Assembly: GCA_028023455.1 (NCBI GenBank)
Contig: JAQFVV010006334.1
Coordinates: 3,213,792-3,277,791 of the forward strand
From: Epiperipatus broadwayi
Lineage: Eukaryota > Onychophora > Udeonychophora > Euonychophora > Peripatidae
DNA: 64,000 bases
Direction of reading: 5' to 3'
The notes under the pieces were generated by a model. The model was not told the DNA's origin. It ran no database searches and saw nothing but the letters and a program-made list of their open reading frames with translations. Below are positions 49,996 through 63,420 of the stretch, piece after piece. Every line of letters starts with the position of its first letter. Position 1 is the stretch's first letter. The position numbers and the translations under genes were made by a program.

Positions 49996-51521
49996 TAACT
50001 AAAATCATCATCATCATCATTATCATCAACCATTATCAATCCACTTAAGGATGAAGTCTCTCCAAGTTCAATCCATCTTCTCCGATCTTTAGCTTCTCTT
50101 CTCCACATCACTCCTGCACATTTTCTTATTTCATTCATCCATCTCACAAGTGATCTCTTTCTGGGTCTTTTACAATCCCTTGGAATCCAGTTTAAGATTT
50201 CAATTGTCCATCTACTATCATCTTTTCTAGCAATATGTCCATCACAACTCCACTTCAATCTTTTAATTTTTTCAATGAGGTCAGTAACACCTGTTTGTTC
50301 TCTTACCCATACATTGCGTTTTCGATCTCTTCTTGTTACTCCCAATATGCATCTCTTCATACTTCTCTGAGTGGTCTGAAGTCTCTGTATTGCTCTTCTA
50401 TTAAGTATCCAAGTCTCAGATCCATAAGTAAGAACTGGTAAAACACATTTGTTAAAAACCTTCCTTTACAAACACATAGGCATATTTCCTTTTAGTATCA
50501 AGTTATTTCTACCAAAAGCACTCCAACCAAGTTTAATTCTATGATTACTTTCCTCCATTATGTTTCCATCTGTATTAATAATCTGACCAAAGTATTTGTA
50601 ACTGTTAACTTCTTCTAATTCATCATAATCAATCTTTATTTTCACATTTTGAGCAAACTGATTAAACATTACTTTAGTCTTTTTAACATTTATCTTTAGT
50701 CCTACTTTTCTACTTTCATCTGCTAACTCCTGCAACATTTCCTGTAGCTCTGAAGCATTATTTGCAAAAACAACTACATCATCTGCAAAATTTAAATGAC
50801 TTAAATAATCTCCATTTACTTTCACTACTTTAGTTTCCCATTTTAATCCACAAAATACTTCTTGCAGCACTGCTGTAAAAAGTTTTGGAGATATGGAATT
50901 ACCTTGTCTTACACCCTTCTCAATGTTGACTTTCCCAGTATCACTATGTAATCTAATTGTTGCTGTTGCATTTTTATAAATATTCTTTAAAATATGACAA
51001 TATCCTGAATCTATACCTTGATGATCCAATGCTTTAATCACTGAAGAAATGTTTATAGAATCAAATGCCTTTTCATAATCTACAAATCCAAAACATAATG
51101 GTAATTCATATTCATTTGTCCTTTCTATAACTTCTCTCAGTACCTGGATATGATGAACTGTACTAAAACCACTTTTAAATCCAGCTTGTTCTCTTTGTTG
51201 GTGGAAATCCAATGTTCTCTGTAGACGAGTTGTAATTATCTTGGTAAAAACTTTATATAAAACTGATAAAAGGCTGATAGGTCTGTAATTTCTAATATCT
51301 TTTTTATCATCTTTTTTAAATAATAATATTATTACTGCATTCTTCCAATCATCTGGTACATCTTTAGCATTTAGACATTTGGTATATAACTTTGCTAATT
51401 TTTTTTCTATTTCTTCACCTGCTTCTTTTAATATATCAATTATAATTCCATCATTACCTGGAGCCTTTCCTCTCTTCATACATTTAATTGCATGTCTTTT
51501 TACCTCTGAGTTTAAGATCAA
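49996..51521 (-). pseudogene. RTE-type LINE reverse transcriptase (one frameshift)
   Basis: A 351-codon frame (51521-50466) carries the RTE RT: RGKAPGNDGI, NYRPISLLSVLYK, motif A FGFVDYEKAFDSI, motif B GVRQGNSISPKLFTAVL, catalytic motif C LNFADDVVVFA and GLKINVKKTK. A stop follows, but the coding sequence resumes in another frame from about 50465 (FNKCVLPVLTYGSETW, then MKRCILGVTRRDRKRN and WMNEIRKCAGVMW) to about 50000, so one frameshift near 50465 separates palm/thumb from the C-terminal RTE domain. The 3' end is a GAT repeat, as in the 36.7 kb copy. The catalytic residues are intact, so this is the youngest RT in the window. It is probably inactive, and it lacks its endonuclease in the same orientation. 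Confidence 0.88.
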
Positions 51522-51599
51522 GAAACACCATGGACTTTCTTCTCAGCTGCCTGATAAAGCAGAATGAATGTTTGTGTAAATGATAAATATTTTTCCAAT

Positions 51600-53104
51600 A
51601 CATATATACAACTGTGACAGACAAAAATAAATCATGGCCCTTATTTCCAGGAGGCTGTAAAGTCACCAACCAAGGCAGCGGTTGGTGGCCAAAGATGAAG
51701 GGTGCTAAGAATCCCCTGATTGTGGATCCAGGCTGCCATTTGATGATGACTTTTTATTTAGCTACTTACAACTGCAGATCACTTTCAAGTGAAGGAAGAT
51801 TGCAAGAATTAGAAGAACTATCTTATGTTAAATGGGACATTGTTGGACTTTGTGAAGTTAGAAGAAAAGGTGAAGAGACAATTGATTTAAGAAGTGGGCA
51901 TGCACTCTATTATAAAGGCACAAATATTGAAAATACACGTGGAGTAGGATTCATTATAAATAAAACGTGGAAGAACAACTTTGTGGAGATTGATGGTATA
52001 TCGGACAGAGTGACAAGATTAGTTATACAACTTAATAGCAGATACCAAGTGCAGATAATTCAGGTTTATGCCCCAACAAGTTCTCATAGTGATGAAGTAG
52101 TAGAAGATTTTATATGGATGTACAAAAGGCTTTTCATCAGAGTAAACATTTTAAAATTGTTATGGGAGACTTTAATGCTAGAATTGGTAAACAAATAAAA
52201 AGATGAAAGTGCTGTAGGTAATTTTGGTTATGGTAATAGAAATGAGAGAGGACATAGACGTGGAGTTTGCAAAAAAAGAAAAACTATTTATGAATTCTTT
52301 TTTTGAGAAAAATGTTAAAAGGAAATGGACATAGAAGCATCCAAATGAAGATACAGCAGAATTGAGTTATATTTTGACTAACAGAAAATACATATTTCAA
52401 GATTGTAATGTTCTTAATAAATTTAACACAGGAAGTGATCAACGTTTAGTAAGGTGTAAGATATGTGTTAATGTAAAACTAGAGAGAGACAAAGATTATT
52501 AAGAAAAATAATATTTACAATTGATATTCCTAATCTTCAGAAACATTCTAATGAATTTAAATTAGAACTTACAAATCGGTTTCAAATATTAGTTGATTTT
52601 GAACATGATTCAGATTTGAATGAAATTAATATGAAAATAACTGATAAACTTTTAAAAACTGCAACAAAGATAGCTGGTAGAAAAAAGCAGCAATTGACCA
52701 ATAAAATTTCTATTGAGACTAGAGAATTTATGAAGAAAAGAAGGAATATGAAGATATACAAAAATGATGCATTAAAAAGGATTGAATATCTCGAATTTTG
52801 TAAAATGGTGTGGAAAAGAGTTGAAACTGATATAAGAAAGTATAACTGTGAACTAGCAAGGAAAGCTGTAGAAGAAAAAAGTCTCAAGAAAGTAAAACAA
52901 CATTTTGGTATTGGTAGTAAATTTATATCTGCAATAAGAAAAAAAGATGGAATTATTACTAAAAAGAGAGATGATATCATGAAATGGGTAGAAGACTTAT
53001 ATCAAGAATTATATAGTAATAAAGAACAAGTACCTCCTATATCTATTACATCTTCCAAATTGCCCAGAATTTTAAATGAAGAAGTGAGACATGCAATTAA
53101 CTAA
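51600..53104 (+). pseudogene. RTE-type LINE endonuclease and linker, opposite orientation to its RT
   Basis: The plus strand encodes an AP-type endonuclease at 51740-52198: TYNCRSLSSEGRL, IVGLCEVRRKG (catalytic Glu), GVGFIINKTW and VYAPTSSHSDE. The frame then breaks, and the GDFNA box lies in a shifted frame at 52165-52179. A 162-codon frame at 52616-53104 is the basic linker before the RT (TATKIAGRKKQQLTN, FMKKRRNMKIYKNDA), ending in LNEEVRHAIN, the very point where the minus-strand RT (LNSEVKRHAIK) begins. The piece starts about 80 bases from the RT on the opposite strand. It reads like the 5' half of the same kind of element, inverted. Confidence 0.85.
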
Positions 53105-53119
53105 AATATGAAACTATAA

Positions 53120-55700
53120 TTCAAAAAATAATTACAGGAGAAATGTTTATTTTATAATGATCATTTTTGAACAGTAAATAGATATAATATTATCTGTAAT
53201 TAGTAAATACTAAAGTCAAAATAATTTTAGATATTTCATTAATAAAAGTTCAAAAACAAAAGTATGATGGCTAGAATACAAAATTTCAAATTTCATCAAA
53301 AGTTTAAAAAAAAAATTATGTAAGAAATATTTATTTTAAATTGTTCATTTTTGAATTGTAAATAGATATAATATTATTTGTAATTAGCAAATATTAAAAT
53401 CAAAACAATTTTAGATATTTTAGTGAAAGTACCTATAAATTTTATGGATTTCAAATTTCATTTAAAGATTAAAAAAAATTCACAGAAAAATATGTAAAAA
53501 TACAATCATTTGCATGAGTGAAATTCCTAACATAATAGAAAAAATAATATGTTCTTCATTCTTGACAAAAAAAAAAAAAAAAAAAATTTCAAATTTTATT
53601 AAAAGTTCAAAAAGTAATTAGTTACAATTTATCTTGAGAATGAGTAAAAATGTGAATTACTGCAATTAGGAAAAAATAAAACTCAATTTTACAATTAGCA
53701 AAGGATGCTAAATTTTATTTAATATATTACCTGAAAGTGGAACACACTTTTCCTTATGGCATTAAAAAAGGAAAAGGGAAAGAAAAAACTGACTTAATGA
53801 CATCAGAGCAATAATAAAAGTAAAAGGTTTTGTCCAAATATTTGACTTCATGATCTTGGTAAAAAAAAAAAGGAAAGTGGAAAAAAAAATCATGTCAAAA
53901 ATAATTACAATGAGTTTTGGCAAACAATTAATGAAAGTTTGATTTTAAAGTGTCTATTTATTCATTCACCTACCCACTCATCTAACTGACTTTCTGCATA
54001 TTTGTCTATCTAATCATTCATCCATCACAATCTATCTATCCAGCCATCTATCTATCCATTCATGCACCTATATATCTCTTTTTATCTATATATCGATCCA
54101 TTCATTCATCTATCCATTCTATCTCTTTGCTTACCTCCCTATCTGTGTACCTACCTATCAATTTAACTGACTTTTCTGTCTATATACCCATCTATCTATC
54201 TAATTATCCATTTACCTATCTATTCATCCATCAAATTATTCTATCACTGTATCTAGCTCTTTTTCTGTCTGTTTATCCATTCAACCATCCACCTATTTAA
54301 CTATGTATATATCAATCTAATTATTTATCTGTCTGCCTATCTATTTACCTGTCTATCTGTTAATCTATACATCTATTTATTGTTCCACCAATCTTCCCAT
54401 TCAGCTATAAATCTATTTAACTATCCATTTATCTACTCATCAATCCATCCATCCAACTTCCTATCTACCTATCTATATATCTATTTTCTATCTACTCAAC
54501 CACTCATTTCTTTATCTGCTTATCTTCCTAACCACAAATTTAACTATATCTATCTAAATAGATGTATAGATTGATGAATGAATAGATAGATAAATGGATG
54601 GTAAGAAAGAGATGGATAAATGAATGAATGGTTAGACAGATAAGATAGTTACTAGTTAAATGAATGGGTAGGTAAATAGATAAATTGATGGTTGATTGGA
54701 TAGATAAATAAGCAGATATAAAAATAGATAAATACAAATATAGATGAATAGATAGATAGTATGATAGATGAATGGATGGATGGAAAGTTAAATAGGGTAA
54801 GTAGACAGAATGGATGAATGAGTAGATGAATAAATGTATAGATATATAGATGGAGAGAGATACATATAGTTAGATAAATACATGAATAGATATAGGTGAA
54901 TAGTGGATAGAAGAAATGATGGATGAATAAATATATAAACAAATGCACAGTAAAACATAGATATGTGTGTGGAGAATAGATAAACATACTTATATAAATC
55001 TATTAGAAAATCAAATTTTTATTGTTTGTTTGACATTTTTTACCAAGATCATGAGATCAAGTGTTTTGCCTAAATATCGTTTTATTTTTCCATTCTGATC
55101 TCTCTTTTCTTTTATTAAGACCATCCTGCTTTGAAGTAGTATGGTATACTAACTGTTATATTTTTTGATAATTATAAAATTAATTTCATTTTTATTTTTT
55201 CCTAATTGTAATAATCTATAATTTTATTTAATCTCAATCTTAATTTTAATAAAATTTGAAATTTTTCTTTAAAATGTGAAAAAATGAACAACATAAAATA
55301 TTTTTCACATAATTATTTTTTGCATTATGCTTTGATTGTAGGGATTTCATTCATATAAATATTCATATTTTTTAAACAGTCTTAGATTTTTCTTTGTTTT
55401 TTTAATTTTTGATGAAATTTGCAATTTGCATACTGTCACAATAGTTGTTTAAAATTTTCAATGAAATTTAAAATTCTTAATAGTTTATAAATGCTTTCAA
55501 TAAAATACCTAAAATTGTTTGGATTTTAATATTTGCTATTTATGCATAATATTATAACTATTTATTACTTAAATATTTTAAATTCGTGTTTTAGAAATTA
55601 AAAACTTTTAATATTTTGAAATTTATTCATTCCTCCCATTTTTTATATTTTAATCATGTGATTTGATCAAGCATATTTGTATGAAATTTGCACTTTAATT
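53120..55700. repeat. Large imperfect palindrome (~2.5 kb) with tetranucleotide core
   Basis: The left arm (about 53130-54450) and right arm (about 54460-55700) are imperfect reverse complements. Paired landmarks: ATGATCTTGGTAAAA (53850) with TTTTACCAAGATCAT (55038); GCAAATATTAAAATCAAAAC (53388) with its complement near 55502-55535; AAATTTCAAATTTTATTAAA (53584) with TTTAATAAAATTTGAAATTT (55242). All pairs share a midpoint near 54420-54465. The core is degenerate CTAT/CATC repeat on the left switching to GATA/GATG repeat on the right. No coding sequence; frames here are low-complexity artefacts. Confidence 0.8.
53945..54965. repeat. Degenerate tetranucleotide microsatellite, strand-switching at ~54550
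   Basis: About 600 bp of mixed CTAT, ATCT, CATC and TTCA units, then about 400 bp of GATA, GATG and AATG units. The turn is at TATCTATCTAAATAGATG (about 54547-54564). Each half is the complement of the other in motif type. Confidence 0.92.
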
Positions 55701-58700
55701 TTTCAATTGACATAAATTGCAATTTTGTAACAAATGGTCATATCGTGGACACATGCGGATTATTAGATGCCATTTATCACTTGGATGTGTCAGTGATAAT
55801 TTTGGGCAGTTCTTAGAATTCAAAATGGCCATGAGAGCACTCTAAATCAGTATTGATAAGTTTTATATTGTTTAGTAAGATCAGCTACACAAAACAAAGT
55901 GAACTAAGATAATTATTCTGCACAATATCCTCATATTGGTAAAAAAAAAAAAGGGGGGGGAGCAGCTTTATAGTTTTTACAAGTACCAATATAATCATCA
56001 TTACATATAAAATCTATATGAAATGTTTGTCCATAAGGCTGTCATGTGTCAAATTAACCACCAATTTAAAAAAACTACTATATTTGTCTAATGCTATCAA
56101 ATTCACAATTGAAAAAAAAGTTTAAATGTTTTTATAAATAACTATACCTAACTAACCTATAATTTATATTAGAGCATTTTATGCAAAGAAAGTAAATTCC
56201 ACCCTTTATATTTAATATTCCATAAGTTTAATTACAAAGAATATTTTATGCAAAGGAAGTAATTTTGCCAATTATAAACAACAATTTTTATAGTTATCTG
56301 TAATGCTATCAAATTCATATATTAAGTATAACAGGTATATTTAAAATTTTTAATTTAGCTTTATTTCTGAAGTGTACTAAACAGGCTGGGTTATTCAAAA
56401 CATTTTTTATTTAATTTTTCAATTGTGAATTTCTCACATTTATTTATATAATATTAAAATCTTTTGTTTAATTTACATTAAATCTTAAAAAAAAAATTTG
56501 TTAAAGCAACCAATTAAAAAAATAATGGCCTTAGGCGGATACATGTACAAGTTGTACTAATTAACTATATTTTATCAAACTTTTTTGCTAAAACTTAAAC
56601 AGCTAAATAATCAATAAAGTTTGAGACAGTTAAATATTGTTAAAAGACTGGTCATATTATCTTAATTAAATTAGCAAACTAAAGTAATTGAGTAAGCTTA
56701 AGTGAAGCATGTAATAGAAGTGATAGAAGTAACTATTAATATCATATAAAAAAGTTCAGTCTGAAAAAAATAATTCAAGCAATTAGTTAAAAATTATATT
56801 TTCCAAAAATACCAACAAATATTCATTAATTATTCAAGCACACAGTGGATGGTTATGGAGTAGAATAAAAAAAACAGCTTCTGGAAGTGTATTTTGCCTT
56901 ATAAAATATACAATAAAAAGAGAAAAACATAAAACTGAACTGTGGCTAATAACTTTTTGAAATCAAATATGAAATGTTTCCCAACCTTTTTCATGATTAC
57001 TTCCCTTTTCTCTCAATTAGGGTACACTTCTGTGTTTTCAAAATAAATTAGGGATAAGTTCCAAGTATTAGTACTATAGCTTAGAAATCCTTAAGTGAGA
57101 GGAAGCACTAAAGACTTAAATCAAGATTTAAATCCCTAAAGTGTTGAGTTCATTTTTTGCTATTATAAAAGTTATTAAATAATAAGTTTTAAAAAAATCC
57201 AAGTTTTACATTAAGATTATATTTTTCTTTTCTTTTTTAAATTTGTTAATTCTTTTTATTTTAACTATAAGCACTCATAATATTTCAAGTCTTTGTGGAC
57301 CCCTACAAAAATGTCATATTATCCCAGAAGTTCACAGTTCAAAGGTTAAAAACTGCTGAATTAGAATATGGATAAAAGCAAACTATTTTGACAATGGTAA
57401 TTCTAAAGAATATTCTAGAAATTATTTACATTATGTAACTGTTTTATTTGTATTATAACAACTCACACTAAATAGTTGTGAAAAATGTATTTCTATTAAG
57501 CAGATATATCAATAGCAAATTTTCTTTTAAAAATGATAATAGAATCAATGAAGGTATGCATATTCCTAAGATTAGAACTAGGATATTTAGAACTAAAAAT
57601 AAAACTGAAAAATGGTGAGGTAAAAAAACTTATCACCATCATAAGTTACTATTAATTCAAATAATAGTTAGTTCTAAATTTTTCAATTTTTAGATATTAA
57701 TGTAATTGCTTTATTATTTTCAAACATGTGATAATTATCTTTAAATAGGATAAGAAACTTTATTCTCTCTGTGAAATATACTTCAATTAAATTTAATGAT
57801 AAATATATGACTTATAAATTACTCAAATGTATCATCTCATTATACTTCCTTTCATTCTTGCTTCCTTTATAAGCAAATAAATATATTTTGAAATTTCCAT
57901 TCACTCTTACTTCCATAAATTAATCATCAAAAAAAAACTTGTTTAATTGAAACAAGTCATATGGGTATAATTGGTACTTTTCTGATGTCTCTTGGTAATT
58001 GTATACCATCAATTTTTAAAAAGTTGTAAATTAAAATTATAAAGAACTGCAAAGTGGGTTTCCTTTTCTATTTAATTTCAAGGAAAGATTCACTCTCCCA
58101 CTTTGTTTTTTGATAAATGATGATGAGTACATTAAACAATGCATGAATTATGAATATATCACTATAGTACATATGCTCAATGTCATGCCTCCCATAAGAT
58201 CAGTTTTCATTTTCCTCTGATTCATGAACAATTGAATACTATTGCATCAAATATTGGTGCATATATGAGCTGACATGATAGTCAGTCATGCAAGTGTTCA
58301 AAAAATGTTTCCAAATGTTAACTTTATTATTTTATATTAATTTTTCAGTTTGTTTATTATCAGATAATAAATTGAGAATTAATAAAAAATATATATATAT
58401 ATGGGTAGACAGTGATCTATCATTAGAGATTTCTCATGACATGGGGTGTTACTTAAGTGCAAGAGCTTCACTTCTTCAATAAGTAAAAAGAGAAAAAATG
58501 TGTTGAATATGTAAAAATATGGATTTTCATATATATAAAATAAAGACTGTCCTAAGTCTTAGTGTAGAATATGTGGAGAAAATGTTCAGTGATAGCATAA
58601 CCTTGTAGTATTTAAAATTAAAATATGTCAGATGTATAAACAAAGAATGCATTTTTTTCATCATGAAGCAAAACATCACAATGTAATACTGAACTTGCCA

Positions 58701-59439
58701 TCAGCTAAAGAAAGATAATAATCTTGAAACTTTCTATCATATTAGTTACCATATACTAGAAATAATAAGAATCTTGTTATAGCTGAGAATTTAATATCTT
58801 TTTATGTAAAAGATGCTGGACTATTTATATGTGGAAAAAAATATATGAGCAAAATGAACACTTCCACTTTCAAGCTATTCAATAATCTTGAAAACTTCAA
58901 GATAAGTCTGACAATGTTAAGATAATAGCAAACTGATATAAATGAAATTATAAAATTCTTTATTACTTAAAAGGACATTACTGCCTTATTGTGAGACATT
59001 TGAAAGACAATTAAATTGAAGAAAACTTTTTGATTTTTTATTCCCTGTTAGCGTGCATGAAAAGAGAAGCTATATTTAATAGTACAAATTGTTATTTCAA
59101 TCAAAAAAAAATTAGCTGGGTTATGCTTTGATAGGAGCAAGTTTGTGGCAGATTTATATTCATTTTCATAGTCATATGTTTGGAAGATAGCCTTCAATAT
59201 AATTTGGAATTACTATTGCATATGAAGGCAAAGCCAGAAAATGCAAACACTTTCTTAGTGAACTATAAGTCAAATCAAGAAATTAATAGTCAAAGTCCAC
59301 AAACTCTAAGCATTACATGAAGATAATGACTATTCATTCTATATTAATTCTTCATACAGAAACCAGATGGCTCTCTTACAGTAAATGCTTTACTTGATAA
59401 AGAAATTAACAGTGTTTTCATATAATAAACATGATGTAG
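55701..59439. other. Non-coding AT-rich stretch
   Basis: No gene recognised. A less AT-rich strip at 55737-55860 has a short plus-strand frame (HIVDTCGLLDAIYHL) of unknown meaning. A G run occurs at about 55953-55960 and a TA run near 58390-58402. Confidence 0.5.
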
Positions 59440-60334
59440 CTAGAATTTTATGGGAGTGGCAGTAGCAGGGTTAACATACGGCAATGATGCATTATGTGTT
59501 AGTAAAGAGGTATTAGATTGCTTAGAAAAAGTACAAAGGGAAGTAGGAAGACATGCATTAGATGCTGAGGTGTGGACAGCAAAAGAGGCAATTCAAGAAG
59601 AAATGGGATGGTCAAGTTTTTATATGAGGGATGCAAAAAGCAAATTGAAAATGTTCGGTAGATTGCAGTTTATGGATAATAAAAGAATAGCCAAAATAGT
59701 ATTTAATTGGGTTACAAGTAAAGAGCAGGCAACAAGATGGGTGAGAAAGGTAATGCGGTATGCAGAAGATTTGGATAAAGAAATTATGTCAGTATACTTG
59801 TACAAAAGATGGGATGATTGTGTTAGGAGGATTGTTGAGTGTTATAGTGGGAAGGAGTGAGATAGAAGAATAGATGCACTAATAAAGAATAGGGAGTTGG
59901 AGAGATGGAGAACTAGTATGGAGAGTAAAACGAGTTTAAATATATATAGAAGTAAACGGAACATTGGGTGTGAGTTAATTTATGATAATAGTAAGGAAAG
60001 TAGTTTATTGTTTAAGGCTCGAACGGGATCTTTAGCAACAAGGAAATATATACTTAAATGGAAAAATATGGGTGATTTAGTCTGCAAGTTGTGTAAGGAA
60101 GGCATAGAAAATATTAGGCATTTGTTACTTCAATGTAAGTGTTTGGAAGCAGAAAGGGTACAAATAATCAAGTTATGGAAGGTTAAATATGAACAAAGTG
60201 ATTATACAGAAAGTGAGTTATTAGTTTTTATGCTAGGTTTGGGAAAAAATAAGGGGGATTTAGATATGAAGGTCATGGAGTTGACAAAGATTATGTTGTG
60301 GAAATGGGATGGAGCAGATTATGGGAAAACTTAG
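59440..60334 (+). pseudogene. 3' end of a LINE: RT thumb/C-terminal region with CCHC knuckle
   Basis: A single plus-strand frame runs from 59450 to 60334, broken only by one TGA at 59858-59860. The first part (AGLTYGNDALCVSKEVLDCL, LEKVQREVGRHAL, IQEEMGWSSFYMRDAKSKL) matches the post-RT region of LINEs (LLYG...LE..Q....R.....P..A...E.GW.P....). The second part has CKLCKEGIENIRHLLLQC, a C-x2-C-x8-H-x4-C knuckle. The RT palm, endonuclease and ORF1 are absent, so it is a 5'-truncated insertion, as LINEs commonly leave. Good preservation of the frame implies a recent insertion from a family different from the RTEs here. The clade is not determined. Confidence 0.78.
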
Positions 60335-60845
60335 GGTGGACAATGAAAAAGGAAGGTAAAGTGGCTAACAGGTTTCTCTGGGCATAACTGCTGAGAGATT
60401 CCTGACTCTGTTTAAGGAAAAGTCACAGTACATCACATCACATGACTGTTCAAACTTTGATATGAGGTTCAGATCTTTTTCAAGACCATCCTATCCAATT
60501 TTCTTCCAAGTTATATTAGGATTGACAGACTTCAAGCCCTTTAAATTTGGTACTTCAGAATAGTTCAATAACAATCTTTAAAATTTCAGACAAAATTTAA
60601 TCTATAATTTAAAAATTAGATTTTTGGGAACTGTTTATTGAAAAAAAAGCTAGGGTTCTTGAAACTTTACACAAATTTTCTATCTAAGAACAAGCTATGG
60701 CTTTTCCAGGAAATACTTGAAAGGGATAAAATCATTTTTGGAATAGTACTTTGCAAAATCTGAAGAAGAGACCAACTGGTTTATAATTTTGAAGAAAGCT
60801 TCCAATTTTCAGATTATCAATCAAGAAAAAAATCAAATTTTTGGT
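60335..60845. other. Spacer between two LINE remnants
   Basis: The first 80-100 bases may be 3' UTR of the preceding LINE. The remainder shows no feature. Confidence 0.4.
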
Positions 60846-63420
60846 TGATCATCATTACTTAATATTGCCCCGCTACAAGATGAAGATCTCTCCAAGTTTA
60901 ATCCAGTTTTCCCAATCTCTGTCTTCTCCATGTCATAGCAGCAAACTTTTTTACATCATCAATCCATCTCACATGTGCTTTCCTTTTAAATATTTTACAA
61001 ACTGTTGTGATCTATTTAAAATTTCAATTGACCATTTATTATCATCTGTTCTAGCAATATATCCAGCCCAGCTACACTTGTCTTTAAATTCTTCTAATGA
61101 AGTCAATAATACCTGTTTGTTCTCTCACACATGTATTTCATTTTAGACTCCTTGTTACTTCTGAAATACAACTCTCCATACTTTGTTGAGTTGTTTGAAG
61201 TCTGTACTGCTCTTTTGTTAAGTGTTCAAGAAACAAATCCATAAGCAAAAACTGTTTTTTTAACACATTTACTAAAAAAACATTTTCAAACACACAGGCA
61301 TATTTCCTTTTAATATTAAGTTATTTCTATCAAAAGCATTCCAACCCAATTTAATTCTATGATTAATTTCATCCATCATATGATCATCTGCATTAATAAT
61401 CAAAGCAAGGTATGTGTAGTTGTTAACTTCTAAATCATCATTAGTAATCTATTTTCTTTTTTTGGAAGAAGTCCATTGAACAATTATTTTAATCTATTTT
61501 GCATTTATCTTTAGTCATACTTTCTTACTTTCAATCTGAGAACTCTTGCAAGATTTCCTGGAATTCTGAAGCATTCTATGAAAAAAAAAACAACTGCATC
61601 ATCTGTAAAATTGAGATGACTTAAATAATCTCATTTACATTTACTTCTTTAGCTTTCCATTTGAATTCACAAAATACTTCTTATAAAACTGCTGCAAAAA
61701 AATTAGGAGATATGGAATTACCCTGTCATAACCCTTCTCAATGTTCATCTTCTTAGTATAATTATGTAATCTAATCATTGCTGTTGTATTTTAATAAATA
61801 TTCTTCAGAATAAGACAATATCTTGGATCTATAACTTGATGATCCAATGCTTTAATCACTGTAGTAATGCTTATAGATTCAAATGCCTTTTCATAATCTA
61901 CAAATCAAAAATATAATGGCAACTCGTATTCGGTGCTCCTTTCTATAACTTCTCTCAATACTTGGATGAGTGCTAAAATCACTTTAAAAATCAAACTTGT
62001 TCTTATGGTTAATTGAAATCCAAAGTTTCATATCTTCTTTATTACCTTTTTTAAATATTAGTATTGCTACTGCATTTTTCCAATTATCTGGTACATCTTT
62101 TTCTTTTAGACATTTGATATATAATTTTGCCAACAATTTTTCACTTGCTTCTTTTAAAATATCAATTATAATTCCATCACTACCTGGAACTTTTCCCCTT
62201 TTTCATAGATTTAATTGCATATCAAAGATCTTTGTTTACTTGTTATTTATTGCTATGCAATTTTTTATACAACTTGCACACATTTCATGATGTTATCTCT
62301 TTTTAGTAATAGATCCATTGTTTCTACTTATAGTAGAAATAAGATTTGTACCAATACCAAGACATTATTTAAAAATTTTAAGACTTTTATTCTCTTCTAT
62401 AGCTTTCCTTGCTAATTCATAATTATATTTTCTTATATCATTATAAATTCTTTTTTTGTACAACTTTATAAAACTCTTAAATATTCATGTCTTAATGAAT
62501 CATTTATATATAGTTTCATATTTTTTCTTTTCTTCATATACCGTCTTGTCTCAGTAGAAAATTTACTGACAAATTGTTGCTTTTTTGTATTAACTACTTT
62601 TGTTGCAGTTCTTAATAGTGTATCAGTTACCTTCCTATTGAATCCATTCAAATCTAGATCATCTACAAAATATGTTAATAGTTTAAAACAATTTGCATTT
62701 AAATTCATTGGAATGTTTATGAAGGATAGGAATATCAATTGTAAATAATGTTTTTTCTTAATAATTTTTTTTTCTTTAGTTTCACATTGACATGTATTTT
62801 GCAGCTCACTAATCGATGATTATTTCCTTTGTTGAATCTATTAAGAAGATTACAATCTTGAAATACATATTTTCTGTTAGTTAAAATATAATTCAATTCT
62901 GCTGTGCCTTTGTTTGAATGCTTCCATGTCCATTTTCATTTTTCTCAAAGAAAGAATTCATAATCCAAAGTTTATAGAAAACTTTACAAGTTTGTGTTAA
63001 CTCTCATTTCTATTACCCAAGGCATTTTCATCTTTCAATTGTGTACCAATTCTAGCAATAATGTCTCCTATGACAATTCTAAAATGTTTGGTTTGATCAA
63101 AAGAATTTTGTATATCTATATAAAAATCCTATACTTCTTCATCACAATGAGAACTTATTAGGACATAAACCTGAGTTATCTGCATTGGATATATTCCATT
63201 AAGATGAATAACTAATCTTGACATAGTGTTTAATACACCACTAATCTCCACAAAGTTGTTCTTGCAATATTTGCAAACTATATGTTCACTTTTTAAAATG
63301 TCCCTTCACATTTTGTCTTAACTTCATAAAGTGCAACAATGTCCCATTTAGTATCAGACAGTTCTTTCAATTTGTGCAACCTTCTTTCAGTTGAAGGGAT
63401 CTATAGTTGTAAGTACCAAA
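60846..63420 (-). pseudogene. Decayed near full-length RTE-type LINE
   Basis: The whole RTE order is present on the minus strand. The endonuclease start is near 63400-63300 (equivalent to LQELEELS..KWDIV), the EN middle near 63230-63020, linker at 62738-62466 (LRTATKVVNTKKQQFVSKFS, YMKKRKNMKLYINDS), RT palm blocks at 62220-61500 and the C-terminal domain at 61350-60870. Many indels and stops make it much older than the 50-51 kb copy, which it matches in colinear fashion. The 3' end near 60846 has a short GATGATGATC-like remnant. Confidence 0.8.

Noticed and set aside
52582-52980. 132-codon minus-strand hydrophobic frame resembling a membrane protein
   Set aside because: It is antisense to the basic RTE linker; Lys/Glu-rich codons read backwards look like Phe/Leu-rich segments.
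53945-54965. CRISPR-like repeat array
   Set aside because: Units are four bases long with no spacers of constant length; it is a microsatellite in an animal genome.
54380-54987. Ser/Tyr/Ile-rich frames on both strands
   Set aside because: Translations of the degenerate CTAT/GATA microsatellite.
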